Part shown: positions 31,417 to 39,004 of the stretch, in pieces
Position numbering within the stretch: the first letter of the stretch is position 1
Layout of the letters: each line of letters begins with the position of its first letter
Origin: an uncultured Methylococcaceae bacterium
GTDB taxonomy: Bacteria > Pseudomonadota > Gammaproteobacteria > Methylococcales > Methylomonadaceae
Assembly (NCBI GenBank): GCA_903859415.1
Contig: CAIOMN010000090.1
Span: 1-43,517, forward strand
Direction of reading: 5' to 3'
Length of the DNA: 43,517 bases
Program-made: the position numbers and the translations under genes
The notes under the pieces: model-generated
What the model saw: only the letters and a program-made list of their open reading frames with translations
Database searches by the model: none
Told to the model about the DNA's origin: nothing

Positions 31417-32916
31417 TTAATTTCTTGGACGCATGTGTGGAAATAACAAGACATCGCGTATTGAAGGCGCATCCGTAAAGAGCATCACTAACCGGTCAAT
31501 ACCAATGCCTTCCCCTGCAGTTGGCGGCATTCCATGTTCCAGGGCAACGATATAGTCAGCATCATAATGCATCGCTTCATCATCACCGGCTTCTTTTTCT
31601 TCAACCTGTTTTTGAAAACGGGCAGCCTGATCTTCAGCATCGTTTAATTCTGTAAAGCCATTGGCGATTTCACGCCCACCAACAAAGAATTCGAAGCGAT
31701 CCGTGACATGAGGGTCTTTGTCATTGCGTCTTGCCAAGGGTGAAACTTCAACCGGATAAGCCGTTATAAAGGTTGGGTTCATTAAGCGGCTTTCAACCGT
31801 TTTCTCAAAGATCTCAATTTGTATTTTACCTAAACCATAACTGTCTTTAACTGGGAGGTGCAAGCTCTCAGCGACTTTAACGGCTGCTTCACGGGTTTCA
31901 AGGTCACTGGCCGTTAGGTTGGGGTTAAAGTGTAGGATAGATTCATTGACGGTCATTCGGTCGAAGGGTTTACCAAAATCGTACTCTTCGCCTTGATAAT
32001 TAACCACGGTCTGACCAACCACTTCAACGGCAATGCCGCGCAACATGGCTTCAGTTAAATCCATGAGGTCTTGATATTCCGCATAAGCTTGATAAAACTC
32101 CAGCATGGTAAACTCTGGGTTGTGGCGCGTTGATAAGCCTTCATTACGGAAGTTGCGATTGATTTCAAAAACCCTTTCAAAACCACCAACCACAAGGCGC
32201 TTTAAATAAAGTTCAGGCGCAATACGCAAGAACATATCCATATCCAGCGCATTGTGATGCGTAGTAAAAGGTCTTGCAGTCGCACCGCCAGGAATGACTT
32301 GCATCATCGGTGTTTCTACTTCTAGAAACTGACGTTCTGTTAGAAACTGGCGAATATAGGCAACAATTTTAGAGCGGATTAGAAACGTATCACGAGAGTG
32401 CTCACTCATAATCAAATCCAGATAGCGTTGTCTGTATTTGATTTCTTGATCAGCAATGCCATGAAACTTTTCAGGCAATGGTCGTAGGGCTTTGGTTAAC
32501 AAACGAATGTCATTGACCTTAACACTTAATTCACCGGTTTGAGTGATAAACAAGACACCTTCAGCACCGATAATATCGCCAATATCCCATTTTTTAAATT
32601 GTTCATTATAAAAGCCTTCTGGCAGGGTATCACGGGTGATATACAACTGGATTTTTCCAGACATGTCCTGAATATGGGCAAAGCTGGCTTTTCCCATGAT
32701 GCGGCGGGTCATGATTCGTCCAGCCAGTTTTACGCGAATTGAGGCTGTTTCTAACTCTTCTTTAGTCTTTGCGCCATGCTCCGACAGCAGTTCACCTGCT
32801 AAAGCATCACGGCGAAAATCGGTAGGGAAGGCGATGCCTTCATTTTCACGCAGTTCATTTAGCTTGCTACGGCGTTGCTTAATTTGTTCTTGTTCGTCTT
32901 GTTGGATTTCTGACAT
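31417..32916 (-). CDS. lysS: Lysyl-tRNA synthetase, class II
   Basis: A 499-aa class IIb aminoacyl-tRNA synthetase charging tRNA-Lys with lysine. The N-terminal OB-fold anticodon domain (about 65-145) precedes a catalytic core with class II motif 1 around [11 protein letters not shown], motif 2 as [20 protein letters not shown] and motif 3 as [15 protein letters not shown]. Length matches E. coli LysS (505 aa). It is last in a minus-strand group with prfB; the two are normally adjacent in gammaproteobacteria. Here they are separated by the ATPase/nuclease-like cassette. It lies 55 bases after that cassette, so it may be transcribed through it or from its own promoter. No clear Shine-Dalgarno is visible before ATG 32916. 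Confidence 0.96.
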   Translation of the reverse strand: MSEIQQDEQEQIKQRRSKLNELRENEGIAFPTDFRRDALAGELLSEHGAKTKEELETASIRVKLAGRIMTRRIMGKASFAHIQDMSGKIQLYITRDTLPEGFYNEQFKKWDIGDIIGAEGVLFITQTGELSVKVNDIRLLTKALRPLPEKFHGIADQEIKYRQRYLDLIMSEHSRDTFLIRSKIVAYIRQFLTERQFLEVETPMMQVIPGGATARPFTTHHNALDMDMFLRIAPELYLKRLVVGGFERVFEINRNFRNEGLSTRHNPEFTMLEFYQAYAEYQDLMDLTEAMLRGIAVEVVGQTVVNYQGEEYDFGKPFDRMTVNESILHFNPNLTASDLETREAAVKVAESLHLPVKDSYGLGKIQIEIFEKTVESRLMNPTFITAYPVEVSPLARRNDKDPHVTDRFEFFVGGREIANGFTELNDAEDQAARFQKQVEEKEAGDDEAMHYDADYIVALEHGMPPTAGEGIGIDRLVMLFTDAPSIRDVLLFPHMRPRN

Positions 32917-32971
32917 GGGGGAATAAGTAATGTGATTGAAAATTGTAGATTGTGAGAATCGATTTTTTTAC

Positions 32972-33535
32972 CTATAAAAACTGAGATAGATAATAAACGT
33001 TATCGTAATTTTGAATACAAACATCCAAATCTGGAGTTGAATTAAACTCAAGTTTTTTACGCTTTGATATTCCTTTATCCGGCGTTATTCTATCGAGCCT
33101 AAATAAAATGCCTTTATAGTGTAAATTATCGTTGTTCAAGTCTTGAAAATCAGAAGAGCATAATTTTATTCTATCGATGATAAATTTAAAAAATAACTTG
33201 CCGGCTCTCAGTTGTTTTAAATAATCTCCGATATTTTTTGATTTTAATTCAATTAGAAATATATAAACCTGATCACCTTTTTGATGTACTAAAATAAAAT
33301 CATTTTTAGTGCAAAGTCCTTTTATGGTAGGATTAAAGAATGGAAATAAAACATCGTTCTTTGATGTTTTATCCTTATCAAAGCTAAAACAAGAGGTATT
33401 ATTGAAATCCTTTATTTTAATATCAACAGATAAGCTCTCTTTTTCTTCTTTAAGGCGTAAAGTGTTTTTGTCTACAAGTGGGAAATGAAAATCTTCGGAA
33501 ATGATTACATTTAATGAATTAGGTAGCGACCGCAT
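32972..33535 (-). CDS. Small PD-(D/E)XK-like protein, partner of the upstream ATPase
   Basis: A 187-aa protein of unknown family. Residues 74-110 look like a PD-(D/E)XK nuclease core: Asp79 in KNDFILVH, then a beta strand leading to Glu96-Leu-Lys98 in FLIELKSKN, then a helix with Gln108 in LKQLRAGKL. The order Asp-x16-Glu-x-Lys and downstream Gln fits many such nucleases, but without alignment this is a fold inference. The flanking parts are Lys-, Asn- and Asp-rich. Its ATG overlaps the ATPase stop by one base (TAATG), so the pair is translationally coupled. The DNA is strikingly AT-rich compared with lysS and prfB on either side, suggesting recent acquisition. It could alternatively be an inactive partner. 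Confidence 0.7.
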   Translation of the reverse strand: MRSLPNSLNVIISEDFHFPLVDKNTLRLKEEKESLSVDIKIKDFNNTSCFSFDKDKTSKNDVLFPFFNPTIKGLCTKNDFILVHQKGDQVYIFLIELKSKNIGDYLKQLRAGKLFFKFIIDRIKLCSSDFQDLNNDNLHYKGILFRLDRITPDKGISKRKKLEFNSTPDLDVCIQNYDNVYYLSQFL

Positions 33536-34893
33536 TAATTATTTAACTCCTTTGCATCCTGCATAGCATAATATATCTCATTCGATGATTTATTGAGATC
33601 ATTAATGACAGTGTCAAAAGTTTCAGCAATAACCCCTTCTTCTTCATCCATTATCATCGGTATAATTTTTTTATTATCAAATAAATAGGCAGAGACGTGC
33701 CTAATTGCTAATAATTCATTGTCCTGATAATCGTATTTTTTTTGTAAGTCTGTAGCACCAACGAAATCTTTTTTTAGCATGATTAAATTATTGAGTTCGC
33801 GCACAAAATAATCACTGTGGGTACTAACAATAACCTTTAGACCCGCATTAACCAATTGAGCTAAAATTCGTGCTACCTGTCGTTGATTATCAGGATGTAA
33901 ATTAAGCTCAGGCTCATCAATCATTAAGCAATCGCCTTCCTCGGCAAGATGCTCTAAATAAAAAACTAATCCAAAAAGAGTTTTAACCGTTGATGAGCTA
34001 AAATGCAGAGGTAGTTTTTTATGGTTGCTTCTATAGGGTAAAAAGAAAACATTACCTTGACCATCTACTTCATATTTACCACTTAAAATCTTTTTTTGTA
34101 TGTTTTGTGCATACTCTCGATAAATACTTTTTTGTTTTTGTGTGCGTCCAATTTTATTAAGCGTCTGAATATAATCTTGAACCGGATCAGCATAACGTGA
34201 GTCTAAAATATCCTTTAAGAGCTCCATGGGATCGACTTTATCTTTTTGTGCATGTTGCAATAATAAATTACGGGTGCTGGATAATTCCTTATAAAATAAA
34301 TTTAGTCCTGCTCTCTCTGAAGGTAGTAAAAAAGAGTCTTTAGATAAGCAAGTAAAGACGATACTCAGTAATCCTTTTGAAATAAAGTCTTCTAGCAAAC
34401 CATCGGGAATTTCAGTATTACGCAAGGTTAGTTGAATGGTTTCATTGTTTTCTTCTTTTTCTAACAATAGCGACCAATCCTTGTTTTTTCCTAGAGAGAG
34501 CATTCGCTTGGCCGCTTTTTTAAATGCTCGTTCTTGTAAGCTATCATTATTAAAATCTAAATGTATTTTGGTATTAGCAAAGTCATCATCGGTTACACCA
34601 AATAAGCGAGGTAAATAACGCTTAAAGTCTCGCTCAATATGTTTAATCATTTCCTTTTGGTGTAAATTAAGGATATCACTGACTGTTAGGTGATGTGTTC
34701 CATTTTTTTTAAGAAGAGTTACTACTTCCTTAACAAAATTGAAACGAATATCAAATTCTTTTTCTAATAACCCATAAAGTGAGTACATAGCATAAGTCTT
34801 CCCTGAATTATTTTTACCACAAAATAGGGTAAAATCATTGAGTTCAATGCTACCGATATCAATGCCACCCAAATTTTCAAATTCAATTTTCAT
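33535..34893 (-). CDS. AAA/ABC-type ATPase (OLD-like, no TOPRIM domain) of a candidate defence pair
   Basis: A 452-aa ABC-fold ATPase of the AAA_15/AAA_21 (OLD/RecF-like) group. Walker A is GKNNSGKT (26-33), Walker B DCLMIDEPELNLHP with Asp326-Glu327, the signature helix is in HFSSSTVKTLFGL, and the switch histidine is His359 in VSTHSDYF. The central part (60-290) is the usual insertion of helices. After the core only about 90 residues remain, without a TOPRIM nuclease. ATG 34893 starts at the conserved MKIEFENLGGI strand; a GTG at 34920 overlaps prfB. It lies 16 bases after prfB and is coupled to the nuclease-like gene. Such ATPase-effector pairs are common in phage defence. Confidence 0.82.
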   Translation of the reverse strand: MKIEFENLGGIDIGSIELNDFTLFCGKNNSGKTYAMYSLYGLLEKEFDIRFNFVKEVVTLLKKNGTHHLTVSDILNLHQKEMIKHIERDFKRYLPRLFGVTDDDFANTKIHLDFNNDSLQERAFKKAAKRMLSLGKNKDWSLLLEKEENNETIQLTLRNTEIPDGLLEDFISKGLLSIVFTCLSKDSFLLPSERAGLNLFYKELSSTRNLLLQHAQKDKVDPMELLKDILDSRYADPVQDYIQTLNKIGRTQKQKSIYREYAQNIQKKILSGKYEVDGQGNVFFLPYRSNHKKLPLHFSSSTVKTLFGLVFYLEHLAEEGDCLMIDEPELNLHPDNQRQVARILAQLVNAGLKVIVSTHSDYFVRELNNLIMLKKDFVGATDLQKKYDYQDNELLAIRHVSAYLFDNKKIIPMIMDEEEGVIAETFDTVINDLNKSSNEIYYAMQDAKELNN

Positions 34894-34909
34894 TTTGTTA
34901 CTCTGTGAA

Positions 34910-36008
34910 TTACAGTCCACTCTTTAAGCTGGCTTCAATGAATTGATCCAGGTCTCCATCTAATACCGCTTGGGTATTACCTGTTTCTACACCTGTGCGT
35001 AAATCTTTAATACGGGATTGATCTAATACATAAGAGCGAATTTGACTGCCCCAGCCGATGTCGGATTTTGTGTCTTCCAATGCTTGAGCCGTTTCACTGC
35101 GTTTACGCATTTCAAGTTCATACAATTTAGCTTTTAACTGCTTCATTGCGGTATCACGGTTCTTGTGCTGTGAACGGTCACTTTGACATTGCACCACAAT
35201 ACCGGTTGGATTATGGGTCATTCGCACAGCTGATTCCGTTTTATTGATGTGCTGACCACCGGCACCACTGGCACGATAGACATCAACACGAATATCGGCT
35301 GGATTGAGATCAATGTCGATATCATCATTAATTTCAGGTGAGACAAACACGGAAGCAAAAGAAGTATGACGACGATTGCCGGAGTCAAACGGCGATTTTC
35401 TAACCAGTCGATGCACACCGGTTTCAGTTCTTAACCAACCAAAAGCATACTCGCCTTCAAATCTAATGGTGGCGCTTTTAATACCCGCGACATCACCTTG
35501 AGATTCTTCAATCAGTTCAGTTTTAAAGCCTTTGCGCTCACCCCAGCGTAAAAACATCCGTTCTATGATAGAAGCCCAGTCTTGCGCCTCAGTTCCACCA
35601 GAGCCGGATTGAATATCTAAGAAGGCATTGTTAGGATCCATTTCACCTGAAAACATCCGGCGGAATTCAAGAGCTGCGACTCTTTTCTCAAAGTGCGCTA
35701 AATCATCAACGACAGTATCAATAGTTTCTTCATCTTCTTCCTCAACGGCCATCAGCAATAATTCTTCGGCATCGGTTAAACCACGCTCTAATTCAGTGAT
35801 GGTATTAACGATGACTTCTAATTGACCGCGCTCTTTCCCTAAGGCTTGGGCCTGTTCAGGGTTATCCCAAATTTTAGGGTTTTCTAATTCGCGTAAGACT
35901 TCGACCAAGCGTTCGCTTTTAATATCAAAGTCAAAGATACCCCCTGAGTGAGTTACCACGGCTTTTCAGGTCGGCTATTTTATTTTTAATCGGATTTATT
36001 TCTTGCAT
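34910..36008 (-). CDS. prfB: Peptide chain release factor 2, with programmed +1 frameshift
   Basis: RF2 recognises UGA and UAA stop codons and triggers peptide release. The coding region begins at ATG 36008 ([18 protein letters not shown]...) and runs to CTT, followed by an in-frame TGA at 35933-35931. A +1 shift (CTTTGAC) continues as DFDIKSERL and on to the end at 34910. The GGQ peptide-release motif ([15 protein letters not shown]) is present. The codon-recognition tripeptide of RF2, SPF, is seen in [12 protein letters not shown]. Total length about 365 residues, normal. The site autoregulates RF2 level. The reading frame without the shift (MVTHSGGIF...) is an artefact. Confidence 0.96.
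35930..35945 (-). promoter_or_regulatory. prfB +1 programmed frameshift site
   Basis: The minus strand reads AGGGGGTATCTTTGAC. AGGGGG is the internal Shine-Dalgarno-like element, CTT the slippery codon, TGA the stop and C the following base. It is identical to the E. coli site. It senses low RF2 because slow termination at TGA allows the shift. Confidence 0.93.
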
Positions 36009-36117
36009 GAAGGATGATTTAACCAATGACAGTCGATACCCAACGGCATTAAAAGTGAAGCGCGGGTCGATGAAAACTTAAAAAAGATTCTGATTATAAA
36101 CTATTAGCTGCTTGTGT

Positions 36118-36243
36118 TCATGTAGAAAAATGGTCTACCCATTTAAAACCGGATACGGCGCGAGTCTTACCCGTTCGCTCACCCAGTACCGCATAGGGTG
36201 AATTTAATTCGTTTGCTTTGGCGTGTGCAATAACTGATGCAAA
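36118..36243 (-). other. Possible coding remnant upstream of prfB
   Basis: In the 324-base gap between prfB and the YigZ gene, one minus-strand frame of 42 codons looks protein-like (KANELNSPYAVLGERTGKTR, then AVSGFKWVDH) and ends at TGA 36118. It has no start codon or ribosome site. I do not recognise it. It may be the tail of a lost gene. Confidence 0.25.
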
Positions 36244-36332
36244 TCATTGGTGATTTTATGCTAAAGTCCATTGAGTAAAAACAATCCGCAATTGAATAGC
36301 AGATGCTCAAAACTTAATTGAAAGAATCAAAA

Positions 36333-36908
36333 ATGTATTATGTTACGGAATCCTACACATTCGAAGAAAGTATAAAAAAGTCACGCTTTATCAGTGTGAT
36401 TTTTCCCTGCACCAGTGATCAGGTGGTATTGCCTCAATTAAAAACGTTACACGCCGAACATCCACACGCAAGTCATATTGCCTTTGCCTACCGTATCAAA
36501 ACCCATGAAGGCATTATTTATCGGTTTCATGATGCAGGTGAGCCTACTGGTACAGCAGGAAAACCGATTTTTCAATACATTGAAGGCAAAGACATTATTA
36601 ATGTGCTCATTGTGGTGATTCGTTATTTTGGTGGTGTTAAGCTGGGGGCCGGAGGACTTACCAGAGCTTATGGTCACATGGCGAAACAGGTGATTGAAAT
36701 ATCGACCTTACAACCTTACATAGAAATGACAACACTTCAATTCACGTTAGATTATGAACGGTTTCAGTCTTTTGATTACGCATTAAAAAAAGTGAATGGG
36801 CAAATTATAGAGCAAGTCTTTGCGGGACAAATTCATCTAATCGTTACACTGCCTGCTGAAAAGCAACGCGACCTGGAAAGCCAGTTTTCTTCTGATATAA
36901 GCAGATGA
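36333..36908 (+). CDS. YigZ/IMPACT-family protein
   Basis: A 191-aa member of the IMPACT/YigZ family. The N-terminal IMPACT domain (about 8-120) has KKSRFISVIFP, HASHIAFAYRI, FHDAGEPTGTAGKPI and the glycine-rich VIRYFGGVKLGAGGLTRAYG, which match E. coli YigZ. The C-terminal DUF1949-like half (about 130-190) is present. IMPACT proteins are linked to translation control in eukaryotes; the bacterial function is not known. ATG 36333 is preferred to TTG 36318, since family sequence begins after it. It is a single gene with no obvious partners. The following 249 bases (36909-37157) show no supported gene; a 36-codon minus-strand tail ending SGTIGLSAEIFLAI is unrecognised. Confidence 0.9.
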   Translation: MYYVTESYTFEESIKKSRFISVIFPCTSDQVVLPQLKTLHAEHPHASHIAFAYRIKTHEGIIYRFHDAGEPTGTAGKPIFQYIEGKDIINVLIVVIRYFGGVKLGAGGLTRAYGHMAKQVIEISTLQPYIEMTTLQFTLDYERFQSFDYALKKVNGQIIEQVFAGQIHLIVTLPAEKQRDLESQFSSDISR

Positions 36909-37157
36909 GGAATAAGAAACTTGATGCCTGAATTATTATCCTGATAGACAGGATGTAGCAGTCCAAAGAAAGCGTAAGGACCCGTGAGTATCAATTACAA
37001 AGTTCCAATCTGATTAGAGATTAGGAGGCATAGCTCCTATATAGCCAAGAAGATCTCTGCAGACAGACCAATGGTGCCAGACTTCCGAATGGCAGTATAC
37101 CTACGGAAAGCTGTCAGTTGACTTGATCCTTCTTTGTGTTGCGTAAATGCAGTGATG

Positions 37158-37694
37158 TTAAGTAACGTTATCCGAAGCATCTTGATAGTGTTTACAGGCA
37201 TCTTTAACTTTGGCGCACCAGTCATTGCCTTTATCAACTGGTTCTCCGTTCTCATCATTACGCGCTGTATTCACAGCGTTGCGCAATCGCAGCAAAGCGG
37301 CTTCAAGATTCGCAATATCTTCCTGAGAGTAATCATTAAATATCTGATAAATGAAGGCCAGATGTTCAGGAAAAGTACGTTCGAATAAGGACTCCCCCTC
37401 CGCAGTCAGCCGGACAATCTGACTGCGCCCATCCGTTTCTGAGGCAACCCTTTGAACTAGCGCCTTTTCCTCTAGGCGACTGATTATACCGGTTAAGGTC
37501 CCTTTAGTAATCAAGGTTTCCTCGCCTAATTTCTTGAAGGTCATGCCAGCGGTATTGCCTAACGTAATGATAATATCAAATTGTGGCAGCGTGAGATTCA
37601 GCGTGTGAACATGAGTTGCTGCATAAGATAAAAAAGTCTGATGTGTCCGTAATAGCTCACGTAGCACCGTTGGAAATGTTGAGGAGGGATTCAT
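37158..37694 (-). CDS. MarR-family transcriptional regulator
   Basis: A 178-aa winged-helix regulator. The MarR core is clear: LTLPQFDIIITLGN (helix 2-3), MTFKKLGEETLITKGTLTGIISRLEEKALVQR (recognition region), DGRSQIVRLTAEGESLFE (wing and exit helix). The C-terminal helix carries the dimer interface, and a polar tail of about 35 aa with one CxxxxxxC pair (ArgNDENGE...WCAKVKDAC) follows, perhaps redox- or ligand-sensing, which is speculative. A perfect 24-bp palindrome overlaps its promoter, 14 bases before the start, so it is likely self-repressed. The same half-sites occur near the secreted-protein locus and upstream of the efflux operon, suggesting a repressor controlling drug or oxidant resistance. 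Confidence 0.92.
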   Translation of the reverse strand: MNPSSTFPTVLRELLRTHQTFLSYAATHVHTLNLTLPQFDIIITLGNTAGMTFKKLGEETLITKGTLTGIISRLEEKALVQRVASETDGRSQIVRLTAEGESLFERTFPEHLAFIYQIFNDYSQEDIANLEAALLRLRNAVNTARNDENGEPVDKGNDWCAKVKDACKHYQDASDNVT

Positions 37695-37707
37695 AGTACT
37701 TAAATCT

Positions 37708-37731
37708 ATTTGGTTCTAATTAGAACCAAAT
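37708..37731. promoter_or_regulatory. MarR operator, perfect 24-bp palindrome
   Basis: ATTTGGTTCTAATTAGAACCAAAT is a perfect inverted repeat without spacer, starting 14 bases before the marR start codon. Placement and symmetry fit a MarR dimer site. Confidence 0.8.
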
Positions 37732-37927
37732 ACTAAACCTAATCAAGAGTAGTCTCAAGTTTTTAATGTAATTTGTGTGTAATCGGACTAAAAGACAGTT
37801 CATTCTAACAGAGCCAGCAGTTAATCAAGTTTACAAACAGGATGAGCTGTAAGCCATTTTACATATCGATGATTAGATAGTTGATATAGATGAGTAGAAA
37901 TGGCTAATAAAAGTGCTTATAAATAAT

Positions 37928-37965
37928 AGTACGCATTAGAACAATAAATAGTTCTAATGCGTACT
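37928..37965. promoter_or_regulatory. Inverted repeat with operator half-sites upstream of the secreted-protein gene
   Basis: AGTACGCATTAGAAC (37928-37942) and GTTCTAATGCGTACT (37951-37965) form a perfect 15-bp inverted repeat with an 8-base gap. It contains the same ATTAGAAC/GTTCTAAT half-sites as the MarR palindrome, here pointing outwards, and lies about 115 bases before the secreted-protein start. It may be an operator, a hairpin, or both. The surrounding 37732-38079 region has no gene. Confidence 0.55.
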
Positions 37966-38079
37966 AAGTGTGCTAAACTTTAACCATACCTAACAAATGA
38001 TTTGAAATTTTCTTATACAGAGGTTCATTTTAATTGTTACGTATCAATATCCTGTTTATTAACTTTGAGGTTTATCCTA

Positions 38080-38457
38080 ATGAGCACATTTAAAAAAGTC
38101 CTGGCTTCTTTCGTTATTTCTGTAATGTCATCAACCTCTTTTGCGGTGGCGAATCCCTCGTATGAAGAAGTTAAAGCGGCTATCGATAATACCCTTGCTA
38201 AAGTAGAAGAAACTAAAGCCGCTCTGGACAATGGAACTGACAATGAAAAGCTTATAGATTTGGTCACTGATGCCCGCCAATTACAAAAAGATATTGCCAA
38301 TAACGTGCTTGATGTAAAGCGTAATCAAGCCAGCAATGTGTTGAAACAAGTGCGTGCTGCTCTCCAGAAAAATGAGTTGCAAACAGCTAAAGAGTCTTTA
38401 ACGGATGCTTTAAATCGGTATAAAGAAATTAAACAGCTCTACGCATCTAATCACTAA
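38080..38457 (+). CDS. Small exported helical protein
   Basis: A 125-aa protein with a Sec signal peptide (MSTFKKVLASFVISVMSSTS, cleavage after SFA). The mature part of about 100 aa is almost entirely helical and charged, with Lys/Glu heptad patterns (EEVKAAIDNTLAKVEETKAA; LKQVRAALQKNELQTAKESL). It resembles small periplasmic four-helix or coiled-coil proteins. It has no cysteine or histidine clusters, so no metal site is obvious. GAGG lies 9 bases before ATG 38080, better than upstream starts. It is followed 19 bases later by the AhpD-like gene, likely the same transcript, downstream of an operator-like repeat. The function is unknown. Confidence 0.75.
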   Translation: MSTFKKVLASFVISVMSSTSFAVANPSYEEVKAAIDNTLAKVEETKAALDNGTDNEKLIDLVTDARQLQKDIANNVLDVKRNQASNVLKQVRAALQKNELQTAKESLTDALNRYKEIKQLYASNH

Positions 38458-38476
38458 ACCAAAACAGGAGAAAAAC

Positions 38477-38986
38477 ATGTCTTATCTTTCCTCAAGTCCG
38501 GATTTGAATTCCTTAGTAAGCATATTAACGAAATATCCTCGCCGGGGCGTTTTACTATTTAAATTGTTGGAAGATATTGGCAGAAGTTTTTCTCCGTTCA
38601 ATAAGGGTGACAGTGAATTGATCATAACTTATGTCTCAGCGTTAATTCACTGTAATTATTGTTACAACGGCCATCAAGCGAAATCTGTAGTGTTAGGCAT
38701 TAATGATGTGATTATTTAACAGTTGCAAACCGATATTGATAGCGCCGATGTTGATGAGAAGTTAAAGCCTGTTCTGCGTTTTGTAAAAAAATTAACCCTT
38801 ACGCCCAAGGAAATTACGGCTGAAGATGCTCAATACATATTCGATGCTGGTTGGGACGAACAAGCTTTTCTTGAATCTGTTTATTTATGCGCTATCGGCA
38901 ACTGTATGAACCGTTTTATTATGGGTATTGGGGTTGATGTGGTTGGCACAGGTAATTTTTTACTTGCTAAAGCCGAGATTGCATAA
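38477..38986 (+). pseudogene. AhpD-like peroxidase-related protein interrupted by an in-frame stop
   Basis: A carboxymuconolactone-decarboxylase/AhpD-fold protein. The redox motif is intact in the first part: HCNYCYNGH with Cys59, Cys62 and His66. After residue 80 a TAA (38717-38719) interrupts the frame. The same frame continues without shift as QLQTDIDSADVDEKLKPVLR, VKKLTLTPKEITAEDAQ, WDEQAFLESVYLCAIGNCMN to the end at 38986. The two halves together make a complete protein of about 169 aa of the peroxidase-related family. AGGAGA precedes ATG 38477 at ideal spacing. Either the gene is a recent pseudogene, or the stop is read through or is a sequence error. A restart at TTG 38723 cannot be excluded. 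Confidence 0.85.
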
Positions 38987-39004
38987 TTTGTAGAGTAGAT
39001 CCTC

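Noticed and set aside
33535-34893. ATPase as an OLD-family nuclease
   Set aside because: No TOPRIM domain follows the ATPase core; only about 90 residues remain after the switch histidine.
34910-35959. prfB as a gene starting with MVTHSGG
   Set aside because: The frame begins inside the +1 frameshift site; the true start is ATG 36008 and the TGA at 35933-35931 is a programmed stop, not a mutation.
37037-37258. Minus-strand ORF ending SGTIGLSAEIFLAI
   Set aside because: It overlaps the marR gene in another frame; only the last about 36 codons lie in free sequence and I could not identify them.
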